From the NCBI GenBank assembly GCA_046533095.1, contig JAJQRA010000024.1:62001-126000 (forward strand): a DNA stretch of 64,000 nucleotides. The letters are read 5' to 3'. Below are positions 36,006 to 44,532 of the stretch, one piece after another (the stretch's first letter is position 1; every line of letters starts with the position of its first letter). Under the pieces are notes generated by a model. That model was given only the letters and a program-made list of their open reading frames with translations, had not been told where the DNA came from and searched no databases. The translations under genes were made by a program, and so were the position numbers. Source of the DNA: ZAX-1 sp046533095. GTDB taxonomy: Bacteria; Bacillota; Clostridia; Lachnospirales; Lachnospiraceae.

Positions 36006-36037
36006 GCCAGGGAAATGATATCCTTGGCTTGTTTTTT
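36006..36037 (+). terminator. Intrinsic terminator of the sugar cluster
   Basis: GCCAGGGA pairs with TCCTTGGC (one G-U) over a 7-base loop and is followed by TTGTTTTTT. It is located 39 bases past the dehydrogenase stop. Confidence 0.8.
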
Positions 36038-36254
36038 CATCACATCCTCCTTCAAAAAACTGCACAAAAAAAGCAGTGGATGATAGAAAACGATAAGAAC
36101 AAATGGTAAAATAAAAAAGTAAATAAAGGTAGAAGAGCAAATAAAGAGTAGAAGAGCAAATAAGGGTAGGAGAGTAGATGGGATTCGTGAGAAAGGGACT
36201 GTATTTGAAATAAAAGGTATGGAACGATCTATATTGAAATTATTTTATTTCGTG

Positions 36255-36284
36255 TTGACAAACCTTGAACAGATATATTATAAT
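36255..36284 (+). promoter_or_regulatory. Promoter of tRNA-Leu
   Basis: TTGACA (36255-36260), 18 bases, TATAAT (36279-36284): consensus at both boxes. The transcript would start about 55 bases before the tRNA. Confidence 0.85.
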
Positions 36285-36346
36285 AGCTTTGTTGCGATTG
36301 CGCTTAAGAAGAAAAAGCATTTGCAAGATTTTAAGATAATATCTAT

Positions 36347-36426
36347 GCGGATATGGCGGAACTGGCAGACGCGCTAGACTTAGGATCTAGTGGGAGACCG
36401 TGCAGGTTCGATTCCTGTTATCCGCA
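36347..36426 (+). tRNA. tRNA-Leu, anticodon UAG
   Basis: The 80-base gene folds as a class II tRNA. The acceptor stem is GCGGATA/TATCCGC, the D-stem GCG/CGC, the anticodon stem CTAGA/TCTAG with loop CTTAGGA (anticodon TAG at 36381-36383), the variable arm GGGAGACC, and the T-stem GCAGG/CCTGT with loop TTCGATT. The discriminator is A. CCA is not encoded (ATG follows). It reads CUA, and probably other CUN codons through wobble. Confidence 0.95.
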
Positions 36427-36450
36427 TGAAAGTAAGCAAGATTCAAAGAA

Positions 36451-36488
36451 AAGCCCTAAAACAAGTTGAAAAGTTTTAGGGCTTTTTC
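36451..36488 (+). terminator. Terminator of the tRNA transcript
   Basis: AGCCCTAAAAC (36452-36462) pairs exactly with GTTTTAGGGCT (36473-36483), followed by TTTT. It lies 25 bases after the tRNA. Confidence 0.9.
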
Positions 36489-36635
36489 TCTTAGGAAGGG
36501 TATTTTCCCTTAAAGCCGGCGGGAAACTAAAAATAGAAAATCCACCAGTGCTACTTTACCGCAGTGCAAAGAAAGAAGCTTCTGATAAGCTATCGTAAAA
36601 GTGAAAATTGATTTGCAAAAAGAAAGGAAAAACAG

Positions 36636-36664
36636 TTGACAAATAGTGGGGAAGGACATATACT
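36636..36664 (+). promoter_or_regulatory. Promoter of the DUF4867-isomerase operon
   Basis: TTGACA (36636-36641), 17 bases, TATACT (36659-36664). The predicted start near 36671 falls inside the XylR-type operator, so repression by blocking is expected. Confidence 0.85.
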
Positions 36665-36668
36665 AAAT

Positions 36669-36693
36669 CTATAAAGTTCAACGAATAAACTAA
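36669..36693. promoter_or_regulatory. XylR/ROK-type operator 1
   Basis: Read on the minus strand it begins TTAGTTTATTCG, identical over 12 bases to the operator at 40341, then continues with a weaker second half. The site starts 4 bases after the -10 box. Confidence 0.7.
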
Positions 36694-36725
36694 ATAGATT
36701 GTGGGACAAAAAGGAGGGTAAAACT

Positions 36726-37343
36726 GTGGTGACAACCTATCAGGTCACAGATGAAAGATTCAAAAAATATGGTCGTATAATCCGGGATATTGATTGTACA
36801 GAGCTCATGAAAGAAATGAAACAAACACCTGTTCCAAAAGATGTAGTGTATGTTCCGTCCGTAGGGGAATTAGAAGCACTTCCGGTATTTGAAGAGTTAA
36901 AGGCCAAGGCTTATGGGGAACTGCCGATTCAGATTGGATATTGCAATGGGCATAATAAGCAGTTGAATGCCGTTGAATATCACCGCTCATCGGAAGTAAA
37001 CGTAGCCGTGACGCCGCTTGTACTGCTTTTAGGGTGGCAACAGGATATTGAAAGCGATTTTACCTATGATTCGGCAAAGGTCGAGGCGTTTTTGGTTCCG
37101 GCGGGAACGGCGGTTGAAGTCTATGCAACCAGCCTTCATTATGCACCGTGCCATGTAGAAGACAGTGGCTTTCAATGTGTAGTGGTACTTCCTAAGGATA
37201 CGAACCAGCCACTAGAGGCAGTGCATGGAGGCAACGAAGAAGACAAGCTGTTGACTGCAAAGAATAAATGGCTGATTGCACATCCGGATGCCAAAATAGA
37301 AGGTGCGTTTCATGGAATCAAGGGAGAAAATATTACGTTGTAG
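36726..37343 (+). CDS. DUF4867 family protein (cupin-like)
   Basis: A product of 205 residues, starting at GTG 36726 (GTG 36729 is possible) behind AGGAGG at 36712-36717; an upstream TTG at 36699 has no binding site. 'DVVYVPSVGELEALPVF', 'PIQIGYCNGHNKQLNAVEYH' and 'FLVPAGTAVEVYATSLHYAP' mark DUF4867. The spacing of conserved His and Glu residues looks like a cupin metal site. The family has no assigned reaction that I know of, but it recurs beside fucose/arabinose-isomerase homologues and sugar kinases. A sugar-binding or mutarotase/isomerase role in the same pathway is inference. It is controlled by the operator at 36669. Confidence 0.85.
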   Translation: MVTTYQVTDERFKKYGRIIRDIDCTELMKEMKQTPVPKDVVYVPSVGELEALPVFEELKAKAYGELPIQIGYCNGHNKQLNAVEYHRSSEVNVAVTPLVLLLGWQQDIESDFTYDSAKVEAFLVPAGTAVEVYATSLHYAPCHVEDSGFQCVVVLPKDTNQPLEAVHGGNEEDKLLTAKNKWLIAHPDAKIEGAFHGIKGENITL

Positions 37344-37414
37344 CTGTGGTTTGGGAATTGTTGCACAATGCTTCTTTTCTTAGAAAATCAATATAAATTA
37401 GGAGGGATTATTTT

Positions 37415-38899
37415 ATGAATAACACGCCAAACATCAAAATTGGTATCGTAGCAGTCAGTAGGGATTGTTTTCCCCAGACGTTGTCGGTAAGCAGGAGAAA
37501 AGCCGTGGTAGAAGCATACGGAGCAAAATATGATCGTTCAGAAATCTATGAATGCCCCATCTGTATTGAAAATGAAGCCCACATGGTACAGGCATTAGAG
37601 GATGTGAAGGAACAAAAATGCAATGCACTGGTTGTCTATCTGGGAAATTTCGGTCCTGAAATTCCTGAAACGCTATTGGCAAAGCAGTTTGACGGGCCGG
37701 CCATGTTTGTAGCGGCGGCAGAAGAAACCGCAGATAATCTGATCCAGGGTCGTGGGGACGGATATTGTGGCATGCTAAATGCCAGCTATAACTTAAAGCT
37801 ACGTAATGTACGAGCATATATTCCGGAATATCCGGTAGGAGATGCGGCAGAATGCGCAGACATGATTCATGAATTTGTACCGATTGCAAAAGCGATTGTA
37901 GGGCTTTCCAAATTAAAAATTATCGGTTTTGGGCCTCGCCCATTGGATTTCGTTGCCTGTAATGCCCCAATTAAGCAGCTTTTCAATTTAAATGTGGAAA
38001 TTGAAGAAAACTCTGAATTGGATTTGTTTGCGTCATTTAACGAGCACGCAAATGATAAAAGAATTCCGGACGTGGTAAAGGATATGGAAGAAGAATTGGG
38101 GGCAGGAAATAAAAAACCGGAGATTCTTCCAAAATTAGCACAGTATGAATTAACGCTGTTAGATTGGATCGAGGGACATAAAGGATGTAGGGAATATGTA
38201 GCGATTGCAGGAAAATGCTGGCCGGCATTCCAGACACAGTTTGGATTTGTTCCATGTTATGTCAATAGCCGCTTGACCGGCAGGGGAATTCCGGTTTCCT
38301 GTGAAGTGGATATCTATGGTGCACTTACCGAATTTATTGGCACCATTGTCAGCGATGACATCGTAACACTCTTAGACATCAACAATACTGTGCCAAATGA
38401 TATGTATGCAAGCGACATCAAAGGCAAATTTGATTATACGCAGCAGGATACTTTTATGGGATTCCATTGCGGAAATACCAGTTCAAAGAAATTGTCTTCC
38501 TGTTCTATGGAATATCAATTGATTATGGCAAGGACCCTTCCAGAAGAAGTGACGCAAGGTACCCTAGAAGGGGATATTATACCAGGGGATATTACATTTT
38601 TCAGACTGCAGAGCACCGCAGACGGAAAGCTTCGTGCATACATTGCACATGGTGAAGTCCTTCCGGTAGCAACACGCTCCTTTGGCGGAATCGGGATCTT
38701 TGCCATTCCGGAAATGGGCAGATTTTATCGTCATGTACTGATTGAGGGGAGCTATCCGCATCATGGTGCGGTTGCATTTGGACATTTCGGAAAAGTGATT
38801 TATGAAGTATTTAAATATATCGGAGTAAAACCGGAAGAAATTGGTTTTAACCAACCCAAGGGAATGCTGTACAAAACGGAAAATCCATTTTCATTTTAA
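37415..38899 (+). CDS. L-fucose/L-arabinose isomerase family protein
   Basis: A 494-residue protein, ATG 37415 behind TAGGAGGGA. The N-terminal Rossmann-like domain ('IKIGIVAVSRDCFPQTLSVS', 'KCNALVVYLGNFGPEIP') and the central 'KIIGFGPRPLDFVACNAPIK' are typical of the fucose/arabinose isomerase superfamily. C-terminal features are 'GFHCGNTSSKK' and 'GSYPHHGAVAFGHFGKVIYE', with His residues placed like the metal site. It would convert an aldose to the ketose that the co-regulated xylulokinase (40468) phosphorylates. D-arabinose, L-fucose or a related sugar is possible; motifs do not settle it. Confidence 0.85.
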   Translation: MNNTPNIKIGIVAVSRDCFPQTLSVSRRKAVVEAYGAKYDRSEIYECPICIENEAHMVQALEDVKEQKCNALVVYLGNFGPEIPETLLAKQFDGPAMFVAAAEETADNLIQGRGDGYCGMLNASYNLKLRNVRAYIPEYPVGDAAECADMIHEFVPIAKAIVGLSKLKIIGFGPRPLDFVACNAPIKQLFNLNVEIEENSELDLFASFNEHANDKRIPDVVKDMEEELGAGNKKPEILPKLAQYELTLLDWIEGHKGCREYVAIAGKCWPAFQTQFGFVPCYVNSRLTGRGIPVSCEVDIYGALTEFIGTIVSDDIVTLLDINNTVPNDMYASDIKGKFDYTQQDTFMGFHCGNTSSKKLSSCSMEYQLIMARTLPEEVTQGTLEGDIIPGDITFFRLQSTADGKLRAYIAHGEVLPVATRSFGGIGIFAIPEMGRFYRHVLIEGSYPHHGAVAFGHFGKVIYEVFKYIGVKPEEIGFNQPKGMLYKTENPFSF

Positions 38900-38913
38900 A
38901 CGCATCATAACAT

Positions 38914-38946
38914 CAAGGGGCTGTGGCATTGTGCACAGCCCCTTTT
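38914..38946 (+). terminator. Intrinsic terminator of the isomerase operon
   Basis: GGGGCTGTG (38916-38924) pairs perfectly with CACAGCCCC (38933-38941) over an 8-base loop, followed by TTTT. It lies between convergent genes and could act in both directions weakly. Confidence 0.85.
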
Positions 38947-39002
38947 ATCGCAGTAATCATAGGCGTAGCTTTTTGCAGTCTAAATAGCAAGGGTATGGTG
39001 CA

Positions 39003-40148
39003 CTAGGCAAGTGGTGGGGCAAATGTATCAATTTTTAAAAAATCCCGACTGCAAATGTGAACACCGCCCAATAGCGTGGCTGTATCTTGTAGCATGGATC
39101 GCACGATCTTGCATTGCTGGCTCATACGATTTGGCAGCAATTTCTGGATTTCTCCAATAACGTCTGGCAGATAGGTCGTAAACGAGCTATTTATTACGAT
39201 TAATTCCGGATTAAAAATATTTACAATATTATTGACCCCGATGGACATATAATGAATAAAGTCCTGCACGGCAGAGCGTGCGGCCTCTTTGCCATGCTGA
39301 TAATCGCTTACGAGATCATCGATGGTTAGGTTGCCGGCATTTTTGAGTAGGCTGTATTTTCGCAAAATAGCGATTTCTGATGCATATTGCTCAATGCATC
39401 CACTGTTTCCACAGGGGCAAAGTATTCCGTCCGGTTCCACAATCGTATGTCCGAACTCACCCGCAGAACCATTCATGCCACAATAGAGCTGATTATTTAC
39501 AATCACACCAAGGCCGATACCGGAGTGGACACTGATATTTATCATATTTGAAACTTGGAAAGAAAAAGTTTTTTCTCCAAGCGCCGAGAGGTTCGCTTCA
39601 TTTTCAAGGAAAACAGGAATGGAAAAGCGTCCCTCCAACATCTTTTTTAAAGGTAATTTATTTAGCTCATAGTAAGGCGTAAATAGAATTTTGTTTTTAT
39701 GTACGACACCATGGATACCGAGGCAGATGCCAATAATGCCTTGCATACTTTCCGGCGCCGCTTCAATCATATTGCCAATGGCAAGCAGCAAGACGTCGGT
39801 TAAATTCCTTCCATCCCACATGTATTGTTTGGAAAAGCAGTGGCGGCCAAGCATGTCGGAAAGCAGTAGATTGATCGTGGAAAGACCGATATCTACAGAA
39901 ATAACATGTCCATAAAGGACGTTGAATTTTAAAAGTATGGGGCGGCGGCCTTTTGTGGTTTCAGCGCTGCCGACTTCTATAATAAGCCCATCGTCCATTA
40001 AGGACTGGACTTGGCTGGAAATGGTTGCTTTTGTAAGGCCAAGCTTTTTTGCAAGGCTTGCACGGGAAGTTGTCCCTTCATTGATGATGTTTTCTAATAC
40101 CTCGTGGTAATTCATATCCCGTATTAATTCTTGGTTTTTTGCAGCCAT
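39003..40148 (-). CDS. XylR-type ROK family repressor
   Basis: A minus-strand gene of about 381 residues starting at ATG 40148, where AAAGGAG is properly spaced; an upstream ATG at 40175 is less likely. The N-terminal winged helix is 'GTTSRASLAKKLGLTKATIS' with recognition helix 'KATISSQVQSLMDDG'. The ROK sugar-binding fold has 'VISVDIGLSTINLLLSDMLG', 'VHSGIGLGVIVNNQLYCGMN' and the zinc motif 'CPCGNSGCIEQ'. It is transcribed divergently from xylulokinase and convergently to the isomerase operon. Matching operators at 36669 and 40341 identify both as its probable targets, with relief by the sugar. Confidence 0.9.
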   Translation of the reverse strand: MAAKNQELIRDMNYHEVLENIINEGTTSRASLAKKLGLTKATISSQVQSLMDDGLIIEVGSAETTKGRRPILLKFNVLYGHVISVDIGLSTINLLLSDMLGRHCFSKQYMWDGRNLTDVLLLAIGNMIEAAPESMQGIIGICLGIHGVVHKNKILFTPYYELNKLPLKKMLEGRFSIPVFLENEANLSALGEKTFSFQVSNMINISVHSGIGLGVIVNNQLYCGMNGSAGEFGHTIVEPDGILCPCGNSGCIEQYASEIAILRKYSLLKNAGNLTIDDLVSDYQHGKEAARSAVQDFIHYMSIGVNNIVNIFNPELIVINSSFTTYLPDVIGEIQKLLPNRMSQQCKIVRSMLQDTATLLGGVHICSRDFLKIDTFAPPLA

Positions 40149-40199
40149 GTAAGCGACACTCCTTTTCTGTTGCATATGCTCCTTTTAATTTCTATTTAT

Positions 40200-40228
40200 A
40201 TTATAACGAAAGCAACGAAAATATACAA
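40200..40228 (-). promoter_or_regulatory. Promoter of the ROK repressor gene
   Basis: On the minus strand TTGTAT (40228-40223), 17 bases, TATAAT (40205-40200). Confidence 0.75.
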
Positions 40229-40301
40229 ATTAATATATGATTTATTCTAAATTTATGCTACAATATTTGCAGAAAACGGTAGCCAATAACAACAAACACG
40301 A

Positions 40302-40330
40302 TTGACAAGAATGAATTCCTGTGCTATTCT
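40302..40330 (+). promoter_or_regulatory. Promoter of xylulokinase
   Basis: TTGACA (40302-40307), 17 bases, TATTCT (40325-40330). The predicted start lies near 40337, at the left edge of the operator. Confidence 0.8.
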
Positions 40331-40340
40331 GAAGCTATAT

Positions 40341-40365
40341 TTAGTTTATTCGATAAACGAAGTAA
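40341..40365. promoter_or_regulatory. XylR/ROK-type operator 2
   Basis: It begins TTAGTTTATTCG and ends AAACGAAGTAA, an imperfect inverted repeat similar to known XylR operators (TTAGTTT...AAACTAA). It shares its first 12 bases with the operator at 36669 (reverse orientation). Confidence 0.75.
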
Positions 40366-40467
40366 CCCAAAGTCATTTTATCCTTTCGTTATTACCTTTA
40401 ATAATTAAGAAGATTTGTGTAGCACCCCTGTTTAAGACCTGTATTTCGCAGGCAGATTGGAGAAGAA

Positions 40468-41949
40468 ATGAAATATATTGGAGTGGATTTAGGGACATCT
40501 GCGGTAAAACTTCTGCTTATGGATGCGGATGGAACCATTGATAAGATTGTATCAAAGGAGTATCCGATCGAATATCCACACCCTGGCTGGTCAGAGCAAA
40601 ATCCGCTAGACTGGTATGATCAGTCAATCGAGGGGATGAAGGAATTGTTAAAAGACACCGATAAGACAAAAGTTGCAGGAATTAGTTTTGGCGGACAGAT
40701 GCATGGCCTTGTGATACTTGACGAGAAGGATGAGGTAATACGTCCGGCAATTTTGTGGAATGATGGGCGTACCTTTTTAGAATGTGACTACTTGAATGAG
40801 GAAATAGGGAGAAAGACGCTTTCTGGATATACAGGGAACATTTCATTTGCAGGATTTACGGCGCCAAAGGTACTTTGGGTTTATAATAAAGAACCGGAGA
40901 ATTTCGCCCGTATCAAAAAAGTGATGTTGCCAAAAGATTATCTTGCCTATCGCCTCACCGGCGTGCGTAGCTCGGATGCATCAGATGCGTCCGGAATGCT
41001 TTTGTATGATGTGAAAAATCGCTGCTGGTCAAAAGAGATGCTAGAAATATGCCATCTAGATGAAGCCTGGATGGGCAGAGTGTATGAAAGCTATGAGAGC
41101 ATAGGGACATTATTGCCACAGATAGCAGAAGAAATCGGCTTGTCAAAGGATGTAAAAGTTGCCGCCGGTGCAGGGGATAATGCGGCGGCGGCAGTTGGAA
41201 CCGGAACGGTCGGGGAGGGGGCCTGCAACATTTCCCTTGGAACCTCCGGAACGATCTTTATTGCCTCATCTAAATTTAAAGTGGACGACTACAATGCACT
41301 CCATGCGTTCGCCCATGCGGATGGCAACTATCACTTGATGGGCTGTATGCTAAGTGCGGCGGCCTGCAACAAATGGTGGATGGAAGATATCCTAAAGACA
41401 ACGGAATTTCAAAAAGAACAGGATCCGATTGAACAAAATCAAGAGGTATTTTTGGGCGAAAACCATGTATATTTCCTTCCCTACCTTATGGGAGAACGTT
41501 CGCCGCATAACGACCCGAAAGCAAGGGGGACATTCCTTGGAATGACGATGGATACAACGCGCACGGATATGACACAGGCGGTTTTAGAAGGGGTAGCATT
41601 TGCATTGCGGGATTCCTTGGAAGTCGCAAGAAAACTAGGCGTAGAAGTTGAAAAGACCAGAATATGCGGCGGCGGCGCAAAAAGCGTTTTGTGGAAAAAA
41701 ATGGTTGCAAACATTATGAACCTTCCGGTAGAAGTGGTTGAAATAGAAGAAGGGCCTGCCCTTGGCGGCGCGATGCTTGCGGCAGTGGCATGTGGAGAAT
41801 ATAAAAATGTAGAAGCGGCGGCACAAACGATCGTCAAGGTAAAAGAAACCGTTCTTCCAACGAAGGAACTGACCGATAAATATGAAAAAAGATATCAGAC
41901 ATTTAGACAGGTTTACCCGGCATTAAAACCGATATACCAGTTGGTGTAA
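40468..41949 (+). CDS. xylB: Xylulokinase
   Basis: A 493-residue FGGY kinase of standard XylB length, ATG 40468 after GGAGAAG. It has 'YIGVDLGTSAVKLLLMD', 'PHPGWSEQNPLDWYD', 'GISFGGQMHGLV', 'PAILWNDGRT', 'GAGDNAAAAVGTGTVGEG' with the catalytic Asp, 'NISLGTSGTIF' and 'ICGGGAKSVLWKKMVANI'. These match D-xylulokinases well. It phosphorylates D-xylulose (or a similar ketose) at O-5 with ATP, feeding the pentose phosphate pathway. It is co-regulated with the isomerase operon and may also take the xylulose made by the dehydrogenase and lyxose isomerase of region 3. Confidence 0.93.
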   Translation: MKYIGVDLGTSAVKLLLMDADGTIDKIVSKEYPIEYPHPGWSEQNPLDWYDQSIEGMKELLKDTDKTKVAGISFGGQMHGLVILDEKDEVIRPAILWNDGRTFLECDYLNEEIGRKTLSGYTGNISFAGFTAPKVLWVYNKEPENFARIKKVMLPKDYLAYRLTGVRSSDASDASGMLLYDVKNRCWSKEMLEICHLDEAWMGRVYESYESIGTLLPQIAEEIGLSKDVKVAAGAGDNAAAAVGTGTVGEGACNISLGTSGTIFIASSKFKVDDYNALHAFAHADGNYHLMGCMLSAAACNKWWMEDILKTTEFQKEQDPIEQNQEVFLGENHVYFLPYLMGERSPHNDPKARGTFLGMTMDTTRTDMTQAVLEGVAFALRDSLEVARKLGVEVEKTRICGGGAKSVLWKKMVANIMNLPVEVVEIEEGPALGGAMLAAVACGEYKNVEAAAQTIVKVKETVLPTKELTDKYEKRYQTFRQVYPALKPIYQLV

Positions 41950-42010
41950 GGTGGGCAATTCTGAACATGGGAAGCGATTTGGAATGTACCAAATCGCATG
42001 TTCTTTGTAC

Positions 42011-42056
42011 AGTTTGTGTGCATAAACGCTACTTTCACAACTGGCTGTGAATCGTA
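42011..42056 (-). repeat. 46-bp dispersed repeat, copy 2 (inverted)
   Basis: It is the reverse complement of the element at 24038-24083, with 4 differences. It lies between xylB and the promoter of the amino-acid transporter operon. Confidence 0.85.
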
Positions 42057-42086
42057 CCCGCTTTCTCCCTTTTTGGTGAAAATAGC

Positions 42087-42116
42087 TTGACAGCACTTAT
42101 CATATTGTAGTAGTAT
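42087..42116 (+). promoter_or_regulatory. Promoter of the liv-type operon
   Basis: TTGACA (42087-42092), 18 bases, TAGTAT (42111-42116). The leader of about 90 bases contains a terminator-like stem. Confidence 0.65.
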
Positions 42117-42132
42117 ATTTTTAAGAAACGAG

Positions 42133-42166
42133 AGTGTTCTTTTAAAATGAAGGACACTTTTGTTTT
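42133..42166 (+). terminator. Attenuator-like stem in the liv leader
   Basis: AGTGTTCTT (42133-42141) pairs with AAGGACACT (42150-42158, with one G-U pair), followed by TTTTGTTTT. It lies downstream of the promoter and 48 bases before the first gene, so it may attenuate expression. I see no riboswitch or leader peptide to control it. Confidence 0.5.
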
Positions 42167-42213
42167 GGTTTATCGTTAGAAATGAACAATTGATATGTTT
42201 TTAAAGGAGGAAA

Positions 42214-43470
42214 ATGATGAAAAAGGCAGTAAGTATGTTTTTGGTACTTGCATTGATGGTGGCATCTTTATCCGCTTGTGGCTCTGCTACAAAAGACAGC
42301 GGAACAGAAGGTACATCAAACGCAGGTACAGCAGATGAAACAGATACAGATGAAACAGATGCGGCAGATGATGCAAAAGCCACAGATACAGCGAATGCAG
42401 GTGGTGATGCTACGTTTTATATCGGCGGTATCGGACCTTTGACCGGAGGCGCGGCCATTTATGGCGTAGCGGTAAAAAATGGCGCACAGATTGCAGTAGA
42501 TGAAATTAATGCGGCAGGCGGTATCAATGGGACACAGATTGCCTATAATTTCCAAGATGATGAGCATGATGCCGAAAAAGCAGTCAATGCATATAACACG
42601 TTAAAAGACTGGGGATTACAGATTTTAATGGGAACGGTAACTTCCGCACCTTGCATTGCGGTTGCAGATAAGACGGCAGAGGATGGAATCTTTCAGATTA
42701 CGCCATCCGGCTCTTCCACAGACTGTATCATCAATGACAATGTATTTCAGGTTTGTTTTACGGATCCGAACCAAGGATTGGAATCAGGCAAATACGTAGG
42801 CGAGAATAAACTGGCAGAGAAAGTAGCCGTTATTTATGACAGCTCGGATGCATACTCTTCCGGAATTGCAGAGGCTTTTATTGCAGAAGCGGGCAACCAG
42901 CCATTTGAAGTTGTTGTATCGGAAGCATTTACGGCAGACAGCAAGACAGACTTTACCGTGCAGCTTCAAAAAGCAAAAGAAGCAGGGGCAGACATGGTAT
43001 TCCTGCCAATCTACTATCAAGAAGCTGCACTTATTATCCAACAGGCAAATACAATGGGATACGAGCCGACATTTTGTGGTGGTGATGGCTTAGACGGAAT
43101 CTTAAGCGTTGAAAACTTCGATACGGCATTGGCTGAGGAGCTGATCCTTTTAACTCCATTTATTGCCGATGCAGACGATGAATTGACGAAAACATTTGTA
43201 ACGACCTATCAAGATACGTATGGAGAAATACCGAACCAGTTTGCGGCAGATGGATATGATGCAATCTATATCATCAAAGCGGCCATAGAAGAGGCAGGTG
43301 CAACAGCCGACATGAGTGGACAAGATATTGGGACTGCATTAATCGATACCATCACAAAAGTGAAAGTAACCGGTTTGACGGGTGAAGACATGACCTGGGA
43401 AGCGGTAGGAACTGTAAATAAGACGCCTCATGCGGTTAAGATTATAGACGGTGTTTATGAAGCGATGTAG
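42214..43470 (+). CDS. Branched-chain amino-acid-type ABC substrate-binding lipoprotein (LivK-like)
   Basis: A 418-residue lipoprotein with signal 'MKKAVSMFLVLALMVASLSAC' (lipobox LSAC) and a Thr/Asp-rich linker. The type I periplasmic fold begins 'FYIGGIGPLTGGAAIYGVAV', 'KNGAQIAVDEINAAGGINGT' and contains 'PSGSSTDCIINDNVFQVCFT'. This is the usual signature of Leu/Ile/Val and related ligand receptors. The start ATG 42214 or 42217 follows AAAGGAGG. It opens an operon with two permeases and two ATPases. The ligand may be branched-chain amino acids, but family members also bind urea, amides or aromatic acids. Confidence 0.9.
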   Translation: MMKKAVSMFLVLALMVASLSACGSATKDSGTEGTSNAGTADETDTDETDAADDAKATDTANAGGDATFYIGGIGPLTGGAAIYGVAVKNGAQIAVDEINAAGGINGTQIAYNFQDDEHDAEKAVNAYNTLKDWGLQILMGTVTSAPCIAVADKTAEDGIFQITPSGSSTDCIINDNVFQVCFTDPNQGLESGKYVGENKLAEKVAVIYDSSDAYSSGIAEAFIAEAGNQPFEVVVSEAFTADSKTDFTVQLQKAKEAGADMVFLPIYYQEAALIIQQANTMGYEPTFCGGDGLDGILSVENFDTALAEELILLTPFIADADDELTKTFVTTYQDTYGEIPNQFAADGYDAIYIIKAAIEEAGATADMSGQDIGTALIDTITKVKVTGLTGEDMTWEAVGTVNKTPHAVKIIDGVYEAM

Positions 43471-43536
43471 GTAAGGAACCGTTTATTTCTTTACTGTTCC
43501 GAAAGAGAAGCGGGATTCACAAAATTTATTCCCAAT

Positions 43537-43561
43537 GGGGGGCTGCCGTATGGCGCCCCCC
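43537..43561 (+). other. G+C-rich perfect hairpin between liv genes
   Basis: GGGGGGC pairs with GCCCCCC and the inner GCC with GGC around GTAT (one unpaired T). It is followed by TAAAAAA rather than a T-run. It separates the highly expressed binding-protein gene from the permeases and probably protects the upstream message. Confidence 0.7.
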
Positions 43562-43571
43562 TAAAAAATTG

Positions 43572-43600
43572 TTGTACTGTTTTGGCAGCTATGGTACAAT
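43572..43600 (+). promoter_or_regulatory. Internal promoter for the liv permeases and ATPases
   Basis: TTGTAC (43572-43577), 17 bases, TACAAT (43595-43600), preceding LivH by 41 bases. Confidence 0.6.
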
Positions 43601-43640
43601 AGCAATATGGTTCTAAAAAAAATAAAGAGGTGCATTTTAT

Positions 43641-44522
43641 ATGGGGTTCATATCGTATTTGATTAACGGAATAAGTTTGGGCAGTGTATATGCGATCATT
43701 GCCTTGGGCTATACGATGGTGTATGGAATTGCAAAAATGCTGAATTTTGCCCACGGGGATGTTATCATGATTGGCAGCTATATGGTATTTAGCGTTGTTA
43801 GCGTACAGGGCTTTCCACCGGTAGTCGGTGTATTAACGGCGGTTGTTGTCTGCACTGTCCTTGGTGTAACGATAGAAAAAATTGCATATAAGCCTTTGCG
43901 TGGGGCGTCTCCATTGGCAGTCTTAATTACGGCGATAGGCGTAAGCTATTTTCTACAAAATGCGGCATTGCTGCTGTTTGGCGCAAATGCAAAATCATTT
44001 ACTTCTGTCTTGAAATTTCCACCCTTAAAACTGGCGGGTGGGGATTTGGTGATTTCCGCAGAAACAATCGTAACAATCATCGCCTGCATCATTATCATGG
44101 TAGGTTTAAGCTGTTTCGTAAAATATACAAAAGCAGGGCGGGCGATGCTGGCCGTATCAGAAGACAAGCAGGCGGCACAACTGATGGGGGTAAACGTAAA
44201 TGCTACGATTGCCCTAACCTTTGCGATTGGTTCTGCATTAGCTGCGATTGCCGGTGTGCTGCTCTGCTCCGCCTATCCTACCCTCACACCCTATACGGGG
44301 GCAATGCCAGGTATCAAGGCCTTTACTGCGGCAGTATTTGGTGGCATTGGATCGATACCGGGGGCAATGATAGGGGGTATTCTTCTTGGTGCAATTGAAA
44401 ATTTAAGCAAAGCATATATTTCTGCACAGCTGTCAGATGCCATTGTATTTGGGGTGCTGATTATCGTGTTGCTTGTACGCCCTACCGGTATTCTTGGTAA
44501 AAAAATAAACGAGAAGGTATAG
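43641..44522 (+). CDS. livH: Branched-chain amino-acid ABC permease LivH
   Basis: A 293-residue membrane protein. It starts 'MGFISYLINGISLGSVYAII', then 'ALGYTMVYGIAKMLNFAHGD', which is diagnostic of LivH, and contains 'VSEDKQAAQLMGVNVNATIA' (the loop contacting the ATPase) and 'FGGIGSIPGAMIGGILLGAI'. About eight hydrophobic segments are visible. It pairs with LivM (44533), whose start lies 10 bases downstream. Confidence 0.93.
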   Translation: MGFISYLINGISLGSVYAIIALGYTMVYGIAKMLNFAHGDVIMIGSYMVFSVVSVQGFPPVVGVLTAVVVCTVLGVTIEKIAYKPLRGASPLAVLITAIGVSYFLQNAALLLFGANAKSFTSVLKFPPLKLAGGDLVISAETIVTIIACIIIMVGLSCFVKYTKAGRAMLAVSEDKQAAQLMGVNVNATIALTFAIGSALAAIAGVLLCSAYPTLTPYTGAMPGIKAFTAAVFGGIGSIPGAMIGGILLGAIENLSKAYISAQLSDAIVFGVLIIVLLVRPTGILGKKINEKV

Positions 44523-44532
44523 GGGGGAAAAA

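Larger units (their letters stand above)
35967..36346. other. 380-base intergenic region with terminator and tRNA promoter
   Basis: It holds the terminator at 36006-36037 and the tRNA promoter at 36255-36284. An 18-19-base tandem repeat (GTAGAAGAGCAAATAA type) occupies about 36128-36176. No protein gene is visible. Confidence 0.6.
40149..40467. other. 319-base divergent control region
   Basis: It contains the minus-strand promoter of the ROK gene (40200-40228), the plus-strand promoter of xylulokinase (40302-40330) and its operator (40341-40365). The rest is an untranslated leader. No extra gene is supported. Confidence 0.7.

Noticed and set aside
43537..43561. Intrinsic terminator between the LivK-like gene and livH
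   Set aside because: The stem is strong but is followed by TAAAAAA, not by T residues on the plus strand.
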